From Gaiellasilicea sp963761905 (GTDB lineage Bacteria > Actinomycetota > Thermoleophilia > Gaiellales > Gaiellaceae), in the NCBI GenBank assembly GCA_963761905.1, contig CAVXIQ010000008.1, positions 186,001 through 250,000 on the forward strand: DNA of 64,000 nt, written 5' to 3'. Position 1 is the first letter of the stretch, and each line of letters begins with the position of its first letter. This document shows, one piece after another, positions 8,184 through 17,148 of this stretch. A model generated the notes under the pieces. The model searched no databases. It was not told the DNA's origin and saw only the letters and a list, made by a program, of their open reading frames with translations. A program made the position numbers and the translations under genes.

Positions 8184-9336
8184 ATGAACCGGACACGCAT
8201 GCTGCTGCTTGCGACCCTGCTGCTCTGTGCGGCCGGGCTCGGGCGGGCAGCGACAGCCGACGCCGCCGAGCTCTTCTACGGCGTCGACACGGAGAACCGC
8301 CTCGTCAGCTTCAACAGTGATACGCCGAACGCGATCGCCCGCACTGCGTTCACGGGCCTTCCGGCCGGTGAGCAGATCGTCGGCCTCGACCAGCGGCCGG
8401 CGAACAAGCAACTCCTCGCCCTCTCGAGCACGAGCCGCCTCTACCGGATCGACGCTGCGACCGGCGCTGTGACTGCCGTCGGCGCTGCTCCGTTCGCACA
8501 CAGCACTCGCCGGCACGTCGTTCGGCTTCGACTTCAACCCGACCGTCGACCGCATCCGCATCACCTCGGAGGCGCGCCAGAACCTGCGAGCGCATCCCGA
8601 CACCGGCGCGATCGCCTTCGTCGACGGCGTCCTCACCTATGCCGCCGGCGACGCCGGTGCGGCCTCGACGCCTCGCGTCGTCGGCTCGGCGTACACGAAC
8701 AGCGTCCCCGGCGCGACCACGACGACGCTCTTCAACGTCGACGCCGGTCGCGACTTCCTGACGATCCAGAACCCGCCGAACGCCGGCACGCTGGTCAGCG
8801 TCGGCGCCCTCGGGGTCGATGCGAGCGACCACGCCGGCTTCGACATCTCGTCGGTCGACGGCGTCGCCTACGCGGCGCTCCAGGTCTCGCCGAGCGCCTC
8901 GTCAGGCCTCTACCGGATCAACCTGACGACCGGCGCGGCCACGCTCGCCGGCCGGATTGGTGGCGGCACGGCGCTGCGCGCGCTCGCCGCGGTCGGCACC
9001 GCGCCGGCCGACACGACGGCACCGACGCTCGGGATCGCTGCGAGCTACTCGTCGAAGATCGCCACGCTCCTGCGCAGCGGAGTCACCATCCGCACGACCT
9101 GCTCGGAGAGCTGCGCGATCACGGCGCGGATCCTCCTCGGCTCGCGTCAGATCGGCGGCGGCCGCACGGTCACGACCGACCTCGCCGGCACGACGACGTT
9201 CAAGGTCGGCTTCACGACCGCGGCGAAGAAGCAGTACGCCCGGAACCGGAACCTGACGCTCTCGCTCGTCGTTACGGCGCGCGATGCTGCAGGCAACGCG
9301 ACCACGCGTCGGACGACGCTCCGCGCCCGCCGCTAG
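8184..9336 (+). CDS. secreted DUF4394 domain protein, apparent frameshift
   Basis: About 383 aa. ATG 8184 has a good Shine-Dalgarno (GGAGGG) and a signal peptide (MLLLATLLLCAAGLGRAATADA). Residues 28-270 form a DUF4394 beta-propeller-like domain, seen in LFYGVDTENRLVSFNSDTP, GLDQRPANKQLLALSS, GTSFGFDFNPTVDRIRITSE and FNVDAGRDFLTIQNPPN. The C-terminal 100 residues are an Ig-like or bacterial surface domain (ARDAAGNATTRRTTL). One inserted base is inferred near 8500-8508, because the sequence before LAGTSFGF is in frame 3 and the rest in frame 1. DUF4394 function is not established. Confidence 0.78.
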
Positions 9337-9381
9337 TCGCTCCCTCGCATCGCAGGCGGGCGTCCCCACCGGGATGCCCGC

Positions 9382-10275
9382 CTAGCGATCGAGGATGTAC
9401 GCGTACCGGCTCTCGATCGGTGTGTAGCCGAGCCGGTTGTTGATCGCGAGCATCGGCGCATTCGTCTCGTCGTTCTCGGTGAGCAGAAGCTCGATCTCCA
9501 GCGCGGCCAGCCGACGCATCAGCCCCAGCTTGGCGAGCCGGGCGAGACCTCGACCGCGATACGCGCGGAGCGAGCCGGTGTAGGCGTTGAGCGCCCGGCG
9601 GGATTCGAGGTCGACCATGACGTAGGCCACGGCGACGGCACGCCCGTCCACGACGGCCGCCGTTCCGAGCTCGCGGTCGAGATCGGGATGCTCCCAGTAG
9701 TCGCTGAGCCATTGGTCGTACTCGACGGCGTCGATCACGTCGTCTCCCGGCTCGTCGCGCACGGACTCCGCGTCGACCTCGAAGATCTGCTCGGGGCCCA
9801 CGTCCAGCAATGACTCGATCCTCGCTTCTGCAGAGTCGAGCTCGCTCGTGTCGACCTCACGCGGATCGACGCCGGAGACGCGACGAGTGAGCGTGTGCCG
9901 GAAGCCGTACCGCTCGGGGAAGCCGCGTCCGGCCTCGTTGGCGCTCGCCTGGATCCGAGTCGAGTCCTCGAGATGAGCCAGCGCCCGCTCGAGCAGCGCC
10001 GTGCCGATCCCGCGTCGCCTGTGCGACTCCAGGACCGCGGCGCCGAGGTACCCGCTTCTTGCCGTCGTCTCGTAGTCGACGCCCGCCGTGCCCCACCCGA
10101 CGAGCGTCTCGCCGTCCCTCGCCGCCCACCAGTTGCGTCGCGCCTCGGGCGGCGCGTTCAGCAGCCGGTGCCGTGCGCCCGCGACGGTCGAGACGCGGGT
10201 CCGGTCGACCGCGTTCAGGAGCGGCACAGCCGCCGCGATGTCGTCGACATCTCCTTCCCGGATCGAGACCGCCAT
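9382..10275 (-). CDS. tandem GNAT-family N-acetyltransferase (paralogue)
   Basis: 297 aa from ATG 10275. The first GNAT domain contains LESHRRRGIGTALLERALAH. The second contains RAYRGRGLARLAKLGLMRRL and ENDETNAPMLAINNRLGYTP. It shares domain order and several blocks with the protein encoded at 7188-8075 (VDPREV, QWLSDYWEHPDLD), so the pair arose by duplication and flanks the DUF4394 gene. The product of the second domain probably binds acetyl-CoA. Substrate unknown. It diverges from pcrA with only 26 bp between start codons; a TAGCTT hexamer lies 9 nt before the ATG. Confidence 0.84.
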   Translation of the reverse strand: MAVSIREGDVDDIAAAVPLLNAVDRTRVSTVAGARHRLLNAPPEARRNWWAARDGETLVGWGTAGVDYETTARSGYLGAAVLESHRRRGIGTALLERALAHLEDSTRIQASANEAGRGFPERYGFRHTLTRRVSGVDPREVDTSELDSAEARIESLLDVGPEQIFEVDAESVRDEPGDDVIDAVEYDQWLSDYWEHPDLDRELGTAAVVDGRAVAVAYVMVDLESRRALNAYTGSLRAYRGRGLARLAKLGLMRRLAALEIELLLTENDETNAPMLAINNRLGYTPIESRYAYILDR

Positions 10276-10288
10276 CGTGCGTCGAAGC

Positions 10289-10294
10289 TAGCAT
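10289..10294 (+). promoter_or_regulatory. -10-like hexamer TAGCAT for pcrA
   Basis: TAGCAT, 7 nt before ATG 10302. It shares TAGC with the opposing TAGCTT (10285-10290, minus) for the GNAT gene, so the two promoters overlap. Confidence 0.45.
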
Positions 10295-10301
10295 CGAACG
10301 G

Positions 10302-12467
10302 ATGTCCGTCGCGTCGCCCGACACCTACCTCGCGAACCTGAATCCCGCCCAGCGCGAGGCCGTTCTCCACACCGAGGGGCCGTTGCTCGTGATCGCCGGC
10401 GCGGGCTCGGGCAAGACGCGCGTGCTCACCCACAGGGTCGCGCACCTGATCTCGGCGCTCGGCGTCAAGCCGAACGAGATCCTCGCGATCACGTTCACGA
10501 ACAAGGCGGCGGGCGAGATGCGCGAGCGGCTGGGCACCATGCTCGGCCCGATCGCCCGCGCGATCTGGATCCTCACCTTCCACTCCGCCTGCGGCCGGAT
10601 CCTCCGCGCCGAGGCCGAGCGGCTCGGCTACCGCTCGAACTTCACGATCTACGACTCCGCCGACCAGCTGCGGCTCGTCAAGCAGTGCCTGGAGGAGCTC
10701 GACAAGGATCCGAAGCGCTTCGTCCCGCGCGGGATCCACGTCCAGATCTCGAACGCGAAGAACCTGCTCCTCACGCCCGCGCTCTACGCCGAGCGCGTCG
10801 CCTCGTTCTACGACCAGACGGTCGCCGAGGTCTACGCGCTCTACCAGCGCCGGCTCCACGACTCGAACGCAGTCGACTTCGACGACCTGCTGATGCTGAC
10901 GGTCGAGGCGCTCGAGCGCTTCCCCGAGGCGCGCGCCCGCTGGCAGAAGGCCTTCCGCTACGTGCTGGTCGACGAGTACCAGGACACGAACCACGCCCAG
11001 TACCGCTTCCTCCAGATCCTCGGCGAGCACCACCACAACGTCTGCGCCGTCGGGGACCCCGATCAGAGCATCTATGCCTTTCGCGGAGCCGACATCCGCA
11101 ACATCCTCGAGTTCGAGCGCGACTTTCCCGAGACGAAGACGATCGCGCTCGAGCAGAACTACCGCTCCACGAACGCGATCCTCGAATCGGCCAATGCCGT
11201 TATCGCCAACAACAGCGAGCGGAAGGAGAAGCGGCTCTGGTCGGAGCTCGGCGACGGCGATCCGGTGCGCGTCGTGGAGGTCGAGGACGAGAACGCCGAG
11301 GCGCGGTACGTCGCCTCGCAGATCGCGGCGCTTGTCGAGGAGGGCTACTCCGGCAGCGAGATCGCGATCTTCTACCGGATGAACGCGCAGTCGCGGCAGA
11401 TCGAGCAGACGCTGCGGCTCTCGCAGATCGACTACCAGGTGATCGGCGGCCCGCGCTTCTACGAGCGCGCAGAAGTGAAGGACGCGATCGCTTACCTGCA
11501 GGTGCTCGACAACCCGACCGACGCGATCTCGCTGCTCCGGATCGCGAACCGGCCCCGCCGCGCGATCGGCGACACGACGCTCTCGCGGCTCGTCTCCTAT
11601 GCGGAGGCGCACGGGATCTCGCTCCACGACGCGCTCGGACATCCCGAGGAGGCCGGGCTCGGGAAGCCGGCCGTGAAGGCCGTAACGGGCCTGAAGAGCC
11701 TGCTCGACTCGCTGCGCGCCGCGGCCGCCGAGCTCGAGGTGCCGGAGCTGATCCAGGAGGTGCTCGACCGGACCGGCACGATCGAGGCCTACGAGGCCGA
11801 GCGGACGATCGAGGCGCGCGGGCGGATCGAGAATCTGGAGGCGTTCGTCGACGGCGCCCGCGAGTATCAGCAGCAGGCCGAAGAGCCCACGCTCGGCAGC
11901 TATTTGCAGGAGATCTCGCTCTTCTCCGCGCAGGACGACCTCGACGGCGTCGAGGTCTCGAACGTGACCCTGATGACGATCCACAACGCGAAGGGGCTCG
12001 AGTTTCGTGCCGTCTTCATCGTCGGCGTCGAGGAGGAGATCTTCCCGAGCTCGCGCTCGATCGAGGAGCAGGGAATCGAGGAGGAGCGACGCCTCTTCTA
12101 CGTGGGCCTGACGCGAGCGGAGGAGCGGCTCGTGCTCACGCACGCCTCGTCGCGCCTGCTCTGGGGGCGGACGACGCACAACCTTCCCTCACGCTTTCTC
12201 GACGAGCTGCCCGAGCGGCAGGTCGAGCGCGAGCGCCTGCGGGCGGCGTCGTGGCGGAACTACGGCACGCCCGCGCAGACGCGCGACCTCCAGCCCAAGA
12301 CCGAGCATCCGGCGCTCTCGACGGGGGACTCGGTCCGCCACGGAACGCTCGGCGAGGGCGTCGTCACGCGAATCGAGGCCGGTGGCCTCGTGACGGTTCG
12401 GTTCGCCGGCGACGGAAGCGAGCGGAAGCTGATGCTCGACTACGCGCCGCTTGAGAAGATCGCGTGA
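10302..12467 (+). CDS. pcrA: ATP-dependent DNA helicase, PcrA/UvrD family
   Basis: 721 aa, the usual length for PcrA, a superfamily 1A 3'-5' helicase acting in nucleotide excision repair and in removing RecA or RNA polymerase. All motifs are in order: Q motif NPAQREAV, Walker A AGAGSGKTRV, ITFTNKAAGEM, Walker B VDEYQDTN, GDPDQSIYAFRGA, NYRSTNAI, MTIHNAKGLEFRAVF and VGLTRAEERL. The C-terminal 70 residues form the Tudor-like RNA-polymerase-interacting tail (GDSVRHGTLGEGVVTRIEAG). ATG 10302 has no Shine-Dalgarno but a -10-like TAGCAT. The stop overlaps the next start as GTGA. Confidence 0.96.
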   Translation: MSVASPDTYLANLNPAQREAVLHTEGPLLVIAGAGSGKTRVLTHRVAHLISALGVKPNEILAITFTNKAAGEMRERLGTMLGPIARAIWILTFHSACGRILRAEAERLGYRSNFTIYDSADQLRLVKQCLEELDKDPKRFVPRGIHVQISNAKNLLLTPALYAERVASFYDQTVAEVYALYQRRLHDSNAVDFDDLLMLTVEALERFPEARARWQKAFRYVLVDEYQDTNHAQYRFLQILGEHHHNVCAVGDPDQSIYAFRGADIRNILEFERDFPETKTIALEQNYRSTNAILESANAVIANNSERKEKRLWSELGDGDPVRVVEVEDENAEARYVASQIAALVEEGYSGSEIAIFYRMNAQSRQIEQTLRLSQIDYQVIGGPRFYERAEVKDAIAYLQVLDNPTDAISLLRIANRPRRAIGDTTLSRLVSYAEAHGISLHDALGHPEEAGLGKPAVKAVTGLKSLLDSLRAAAAELEVPELIQEVLDRTGTIEAYEAERTIEARGRIENLEAFVDGAREYQQQAEEPTLGSYLQEISLFSAQDDLDGVEVSNVTLMTIHNAKGLEFRAVFIVGVEEEIFPSSRSIEEQGIEEERRLFYVGLTRAEERLVLTHASSRLLWGRTTHNLPSRFLDELPERQVERERLRAASWRNYGTPAQTRDLQPKTEHPALSTGDSVRHGTLGEGVVTRIEAGGLVTVRFAGDGSERKLMLDYAPLEKIA

Positions 12468-13675
12468 CGATGGACGTCCGTCAGGTCACCTCGGTCGAAG
12501 AGCTTCGGGACGCGATCGGCGCGATCGGCCACTATTTCGGCGGCTGGCCGACCCTCGAGCAGGCCGAGCGCTTCGGCACGAATCTCCCGCTCGAGCGGAT
12601 GCACGCCGCGTTCGACGGCGAGAAGATCGTCGGCGGCGCCGGCGCCTTTCCGTTCGAGCTGACGATCCCCGGCGGGCAGCTTCGCTGCGGCGGGGTCACG
12701 GTGGTCGGCGTCCTGCCGACGCATCGCCGGCGCGGGGTGCTGACGAGCATGATGCGCGCCCAGCTCGAGGACATCCGCGACCGCGGTGAGCCGCTCGCGG
12801 CGCTGTGGGCCTCGGAGGAGGCGATCTACCGTCGCTACGGCTACGGGATGGCGGCGCTCGGCACCGAGCTGACGCTCGCCCGCGGCTATCAGGCGTTGCG
12901 TCCGGCGGCCAACACGGACGTCACGGTCCGCCTCGTCTCGCTCGAGGAGGCGAAGGAGCTCGTGCCGCCGATCTACGAGCGCACGAGGCTGCGCACGCCG
13001 GGGATGTATGCACGCTCGTCCGACTGGTGGGAGACGCGGATCCTCGACGACCCGCCCGACCGGCGGGAGGACGGCGCCGCCAAGAACGTCGCGATCGCCG
13101 AGCTCGCCGGCGTCCCCGCCGCCTACGCGCTCTACCGCGTCGTCTCGAAGTGGGAGGGGGCGGCGAACGCGGGCCACGTGCGGATCCTCGAGGCGATGGG
13201 CGACGACGGGCCCGAGCTCGAGCTCTGGCGCTTCCTGCTCGGGCTCGACTGGGTCGGCAACTTCCGGGCGACCCACCTCCCGATCGACCATCCGCTCCTG
13301 CACGCCCTCGTCTATCCGCGCCGGGGGCTGCTGCGCGTGTACGACACGCTCTTCGTTCGGCTCGTCGACGTCGGCGCGGCGCTCGCCGCGCGCACCTACG
13401 CGGACGAGGAGCCGCTCGTCCTCGAGCTGGAGGACGCGTTCCTGCCGGAGAACAGCGGGCGCTGGCGGATCGCGGACGGCGGCGCCGAGCGGACGGACGA
13501 CGAGGCCGATCTTGCGCTCGACGTCACAGAGGCCGCCTCGCTCTATCTCGGCGGCTTCGGCGCGTCCGAGCTCGTGCGCGCTGGTCTCGTCCGCGAGCTG
13601 CGCGAAGGCGCGGCGGCGCGCGCCGACCGGCTCTTCGCCACGGCTCGCAAGCCGTGGTGCCCGGAAATCTTCTAG
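12464..13675 (+). CDS. Eis-like N-acetyltransferase (GNAT plus sterol-carrier-like domain)
   Basis: 403 aa (401 if ATG 12470 is used instead of GTG 12464). The order is that of Eis-family acetyltransferases. An N-terminal GNAT contains VGVLPTHRRRGVLTSMMRAQ (acetyl-CoA site). A second GNAT-like region contains VPPIYERTRLRTPGMYARSS. The C-terminal SCP2-like domain contains TEAASLYLGGFGASELVRAG. Eis proteins acetylate amines, including aminoglycosides in mycobacteria; the substrate here is unknown. It is coupled to pcrA through a GTGA overlap. Confidence 0.87.
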   Translation: MTMDVRQVTSVEELRDAIGAIGHYFGGWPTLEQAERFGTNLPLERMHAAFDGEKIVGGAGAFPFELTIPGGQLRCGGVTVVGVLPTHRRRGVLTSMMRAQLEDIRDRGEPLAALWASEEAIYRRYGYGMAALGTELTLARGYQALRPAANTDVTVRLVSLEEAKELVPPIYERTRLRTPGMYARSSDWWETRILDDPPDRREDGAAKNVAIAELAGVPAAYALYRVVSKWEGAANAGHVRILEAMGDDGPELELWRFLLGLDWVGNFRATHLPIDHPLLHALVYPRRGLLRVYDTLFVRLVDVGAALAARTYADEEPLVLELEDAFLPENSGRWRIADGGAERTDDEADLALDVTEAASLYLGGFGASELVRAGLVRELREGAAARADRLFATARKPWCPEIF

Positions 13676-13681
13676 AGCGCG

Positions 13682-14257
13682 TTGGGCCTCGACACAGCCC
13701 TCGGCAGCCTGCTCGCGGCCTTCGGGCTCTCGGGCGCGGCGGGCCTGAACGCGTGGCTGCCGCTCTTCGCGAGCGCTCTGCTCGACCGGCTCGGCGTGGT
13801 CGAGCTCGCGGCTCCGTTCGACGAGCTCACCTCGACGCTTGCGCTCGTCCTCCTTGCGGCCCTCACGGCCGCAGACTTCGTCGGCGACAAGATCCCCGTC
13901 GTCGACCATCTCCTGCACGTCGCCGGGACGATCGTCGCGCCGGCCTCGGGCGCGATCCTCTTCGTCGGCCAGACGGGGATCGAGACCGACCTCTCGACCC
14001 TCGCGGCAGTCCTCCTCGGCGGCGCCACCGCTGGCTCGATTCACGCCGGTCGCGCGGCCGTCCGGCCGGTCTCGACGGCGACGACGGGCGGCGTCGGCAA
14101 TCCGGTGCTCTCGCTGGGCGAGGACGCGGGCTCGCTCCTGCTCGTCGTGACGGCGTTCGTCCTGCCCTTGATCGCGCTGATCCTGGTGCTCGTGCTCCTC
14201 GTCGGGCTCCTGGCGGCGTGGCGGCGACTTCGCCGGGGGCCCGCGCGGACTGACTAG
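13682..14257 (+). CDS. DUF4126-family membrane protein
   Basis: 191 aa with about five membrane helices. It starts at TTG 13682, six bases after the Eis-like gene. The N-terminal GLSGAAGLNAWLPLFASALL and the GATAGSIHAGRAAVRPVS with GGVGNPVLSLGED region match the DUF4126 family of small integral membrane proteins. The long hydrophobic tail LIALILVLVLLVGLLAAWRR ends in a basic cluster, suggesting a cytoplasmic C-terminus. Function unknown. Likely co-transcribed with the acetyltransferase gene. Confidence 0.75.
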   Translation: MGLDTALGSLLAAFGLSGAAGLNAWLPLFASALLDRLGVVELAAPFDELTSTLALVLLAALTAADFVGDKIPVVDHLLHVAGTIVAPASGAILFVGQTGIETDLSTLAAVLLGGATAGSIHAGRAAVRPVSTATTGGVGNPVLSLGEDAGSLLLVVTAFVLPLIALILVLVLLVGLLAAWRRLRRGPARTD

Positions 14258-14306
14258 CGCACGCGCGCCTGGACTCCAGCCGCCGGACGAGTTGGCGACC
14301 GCCTGC

Positions 14307-14312
14307 TACCCT
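14307..14312 (+). promoter_or_regulatory. -10-like hexamer TACCCT
   Basis: TACCCT, 9 nt before ATG 14322 of the M23 peptidase gene, no Shine-Dalgarno. Confidence 0.4.
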
Positions 14313-14321
14313 GCCGCGCCG

Positions 14322-14822
14322 ATGCGGCCCTTTTGCGCGCTCGGCGCGCTGCTCGTCACGTTCGTCTTCGCTCCAACCGCCACCGCCGTTCCCGACGGCC
14401 CGGTGGACGTCTACCTCGAGCACCTCGAGGCGTTGGCCGGCGCGCCGATCTCGCTCGCCTGGCCGGCGCAGGGAACGGTCACCGACGGCTTCGGCCCCCG
14501 CTGGGGCCGGATGCACCTCGGGATCGACGTCGGCATCCTCACCTCTCCCGACGTGCGCGCCTCCGCGCCGGGCACCGTGACCGCCGCGGGCTATCTCAGC
14601 GGCTACGAGGGCTACGGCAACGTCGTCATCGTCGACGTCGGCCGCGGCTACACGATGCTCTACGCCCATCTCGCGGCGGCCGCGGTGCGCCCGGGCGACT
14701 GGCTCGAGCTCGGCGAGTTGCTCGGCACCGCAGGCTGTACCGGCTCGTGCACGGGCACCCATCTCCACTTCGAGCTCCGCCGCGCGGGCGTCCCGGTCGA
14801 TCCGTCCCCGTTCCTCGGCTAA
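14322..14822 (+). CDS. secreted M23-family metallopeptidase
   Basis: 166 aa from ATG 14322 with a signal peptide (CALGALLVTFVFAPTATA). The peptidase M23 (LytM-like) domain spans residues 45-166. It has the zinc ligands in HLGIDVG (H and D) and HLHFEL (second His of HxH), plus the typical APGTVTAAGY, YGNVVIVDVGRGYTMLYAHL and GTAGCTGSCTGTHLHFE. Such enzymes cleave peptidoglycan peptide cross-links outside the cell. All zinc ligands are present, so it should be active rather than an EnvC/NlpD-type regulator. The mature protein is short, with no obvious wall-binding domain. Confidence 0.9.
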   Translation: MRPFCALGALLVTFVFAPTATAVPDGPVDVYLEHLEALAGAPISLAWPAQGTVTDGFGPRWGRMHLGIDVGILTSPDVRASAPGTVTAAGYLSGYEGYGNVVIVDVGRGYTMLYAHLAAAAVRPGDWLELGELLGTAGCTGSCTGTHLHFELRRAGVPVDPSPFLG

Positions 14823-14836
14823 GATCCCTCGCGCAA

Positions 14837-14909
14837 GGGCGGTTAGCTCAGTTGGGAGAGCACCAGCTCGACAAGCTGGGGGTCACTGGTTCGAGCCCAG
14901 TACCGCCCA
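14837..14909 (+). tRNA. tRNA-Val (anticodon GAC)
   Basis: A 73-nt cloverleaf. The acceptor GGGCGGT pairs with ACCGCCC and A is the discriminator base. The D arm has the GCTC..GAGC stem. The anticodon arm CCAGC-TCGACAA-GCTGG places GAC at positions 34-36. The T arm is ACTGG-TTCGAGC-CCAGT. CCA is not encoded. Its 3' half is duplicated at 17883-17918, marking it as a probable integration site. Confidence 0.95.
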
Positions 14910-14917
14910 TCAGGAAA

Positions 14918-14940
14918 AGGCCCTGGGAACGGGGCCTTTC
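14918..14940 (+). terminator. rho-independent-like terminator after tRNA-Val
   Basis: AGGCCC (14918-14923), 8-nt loop, GGGCCT (14932-14937), then TTTC. A copy of the hairpin follows the tRNA fragment at 17931-17953. Confidence 0.75.
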
Positions 14941-15122
14941 TCGTTCCTTTCTCTCGTTCTCAATTGAGCCTATAAGCCCGAAAGAAACCGAGCAGACCTG
15001 AGCGCGTCCCGAAGCGAGACGTAGCCCATCTCTCGCGCTGCGATCTCGGCGAGGAGCAAGGAGCGCGTCTCGAGCGCTCGGCGATAGCGGGTAGCGGCGG
15101 AGCCCTGAGCCGTCACGAACGA

Positions 15123-15911
15123 ATGTTCGCATGGATAGACGAGCGAAGTGTTCTCGTCTTAGATGTTCGGGTGGGGGTCTTCCGGCGTAAGCGTCACCGT
15201 GCTGGCCGTTCGGGTGAACGGATCTGGCGCGAGAAACGGCGGCAGGCGATACGGGAGGGCTGGCGGCTCAATCTGGGGTGTGCCGCCCTGGTCGCGTTCT
15301 GCGTCTTCATGATCTTCTATAGCGAGGGGTTCGGGGAGCTTCTGATGGCGGGGGTGATCGGTGCGATCCTCGCGGTTCAGGGCGTCTTCTGGGGGCTCGG
15401 CGGGCATGTCAGCTCGATCTCGTGGATGCAGGGTGTCTGGGGCGAGTGGGACACCGAGGACGTGCTCGACACGCTTGGTGTGGGCTGGGTGGTTGAGCAC
15501 GACATCGAGCGGCCCCGGGGGAATTGGGATCACGTTGCCGTCAGCAGAGCCGGTGTGTTCCTGATCGACACCAAGTGGACGAAGGACCGAGCCAGGGTGG
15601 ACGGGGATGCGCTTCGGGTCGGCCGGCGAGTCTCCTATCCCGGCGCGAGCTTCCGGGGTGCAGCCGTGGAACTCCGCGACACGCTCCACCGGATGACGGG
15701 TGACCCCCCGTGGGTGACCGCCGTTGTCGCCGTGTGGGGCGAATTCGAGCAGACCCAGATTGATGGTGATCGTGTCACCTACCTCCGAGCGAGCTTGCTC
15801 GCCGACTGGCTCGCGGGCCAGCCCACCCGGATCAGCGCTGAACGCGCTCGAGCGCTCGGCGCGGCCATCACGGAACTTGCAACCGGAAGCAGCGGCACCG
15901 CAGCAGCCTGA
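15123..15911 (+). CDS. membrane-anchored NERD-domain (nuclease-related) protein
   Basis: 262 aa inside the tRNA-bounded segment. Residues 25-48 are basic, followed by two membrane helices (WRLNLGCAALVAFCVFMIFY and LLMAGVIGAILAVQGVFWGL). The C-terminal domain has GNWDHVAVSRAGVFLIDTKW, the D...DTK core of NERD domains, which are related to restriction-endonuclease-like folds and recur in defence and mobile regions. ATG 15123 is the first start in frame; an earlier or later start is possible. Activity on nucleic acid is inferred from the family only. Confidence 0.72.
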   Translation: MFAWIDERSVLVLDVRVGVFRRKRHRAGRSGERIWREKRRQAIREGWRLNLGCAALVAFCVFMIFYSEGFGELLMAGVIGAILAVQGVFWGLGGHVSSISWMQGVWGEWDTEDVLDTLGVGWVVEHDIERPRGNWDHVAVSRAGVFLIDTKWTKDRARVDGDALRVGRRVSYPGASFRGAAVELRDTLHRMTGDPPWVTAVVAVWGEFEQTQIDGDRVTYLRASLLADWLAGQPTRISAERARALGAAITELATGSSGTAAA

Positions 15912-16116
15912 ACCGGCACGGGGCGGTTGGTGGCGAGCAGCCGCGAGCGACCTTCCCCGCCTAGGCCGTCGAACGGGCCTTACGCGAGCGCGTGTGGACG
16001 TTCGAGAGGGCGACCCGACGTCGCATGGTCATCCCGCCTCGAGCCACGTCGCGCCGGCCCCTAGTTGAGCGGTTGAACCCATTGCGCTCTGACCGTGGAC
16101 TGTTGAAACTGGGTTG

Positions 16117-16827
16117 ATGCGGGGAGCACTCACAGTTGCAGCAGTCTTCGTGGCGGGGCTTCTCGCCGCCCTCAGCTTCAGCTCGACGGGAACCGCGACC
16201 TCGAGTGGTGCTTTCACCCTGAACGGAAGGGTGATCCACGTCGTCGACGGCGACACCGTTGACGTCCGTCTGCGAAGTGGGAAGCGGGAACGGATCCGGG
16301 TGATCGGGATCGACACGCCCGAGCGAGGGGTCTGCTTTTTCTCCCAGTTCTCGAGGCGGACCTCGGAGTTCGCCCTGGGAAAGAACGTCACCCTGCGCGG
16401 CGACGCAACTCAAGACACGCGCGATCGCTACGGGCGTCTGCTCGCCTACGTCGATGTGAACGGCCATCGCGATCTCGGGCTCGCGCTCGTCCAGGGCGGC
16501 TACGCGGCCGTCTACGTCTTCCGCGAGCCGTTCCAGCGGCTTGGCCGCTACCGCGCCGCCGCGGCCTCCGCGAAGGGCGCCAGAGCAGGCGCCTGGACAG
16601 CGTGCTCGAGCAGCCCACCAGCGACAGCGGCCCTCCCGCTCGCTCACCACCGCCGCCAACGCAAGCACCCACCCCGGGCGGATGCCACCCGAACTACACC
16701 AAGTGCCTGCCGATCGTGGGCGACGTCGACTGTGCCGACATCCGGGCGATGGGGAAGGCGCCGTCCAGGTGATCGGCGCGGATCATACCGCCTCGACGGT
16801 GACAACGACGGGCTCGGTTGCGAGTAG
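16117..16827 (+). CDS. secreted thermonuclease (SNase) with excalibur-type C-terminus, apparent frameshifts
   Basis: ATG 16117 (TTG 16114 is also possible) with a signal peptide, VAAVFVAGLLAALSFS. The staphylococcal-nuclease domain at residues 30-165 has VIHVVDGDTVDV, RIRVIGIDTPER, DRYGRLLAYV and GYAAVYVF, retaining the catalytic Asp/Arg positions of the family. The linker and Ca-binding excalibur motif are split over frames: GGCHPNYTKCLPIVGDVDCA lies in frame 3, VQVIGAD in frame 2, and the final YRLDGDNDGLGCE is back in frame 1. Three single-base deletions between about 16600 and 16775 would restore a normal protein; as written, the middle of this C-terminal part is scrambled. Confidence 0.78.
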   Translation: MRGALTVAAVFVAGLLAALSFSSTGTATSSGAFTLNGRVIHVVDGDTVDVRLRSGKRERIRVIGIDTPERGVCFFSQFSRRTSEFALGKNVTLRGDATQDTRDRYGRLLAYVDVNGHRDLGLALVQGGYAAVYVFREPFQRLGRYRAAAASAKGARAGAWTACSSSPPATAALPLAHHRRQRKHPPRADATRTTPSACRSWATSTVPTSGRWGRRRPGDRRGSYRLDGDNDGLGCE

Positions 16828-17148
16828 GGCGACCCCTCCCCCCGGTAAAGAACCAGGGAGGCTGGGACTCAGGGGGCGCAATCCCGACGGAGCTGCCTCC
16901 GTTGCGTCCTTCGGTCAAGGATCGGGCAAGGACGGCCGCCCCTTGAGGCCGCGCTTGAAAGCCGTCAGCCCACAAGCCGCAGCCGCCGCAGACCGGCCGC
17001 CCACACTCTCATAGCCTCGTCCGGCCGCCGTAAATCCTCGAGAAGAAATGCGGGCAGACTCGCGCCTCTGTGAGGGGCGATCTCTTCGGGATGGGTGGAG
17101 TGACGGAGACGCGCGTCCTACGCACGCCTCCGTCACCATCAGATCAGG
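16828..17148. other. 321-bp non-coding stretch in the island
   Basis: No convincing gene on either strand. It contains only the hairpin at 17100-17136 and short G/C-biased open frames without coding signals. Confidence 0.5.
17100..17136 (-). terminator. hairpin downstream of the 17149-17538 gene
   Basis: GTGACGGAG (17100-17108) pairs with CTCCGTCAC (17128-17136). Pairing continues inward (CG, GCGT/ACGC) to a 3-nt loop with two mismatches. It sits 13 nt past the stop of the minus-strand gene and has no T run. Confidence 0.6.

Noticed and set aside
15961..16668. 235-codon minus-strand open frame across the nuclease gene
   Set aside because: Antisense of the thermonuclease gene, no start signal or family motif.
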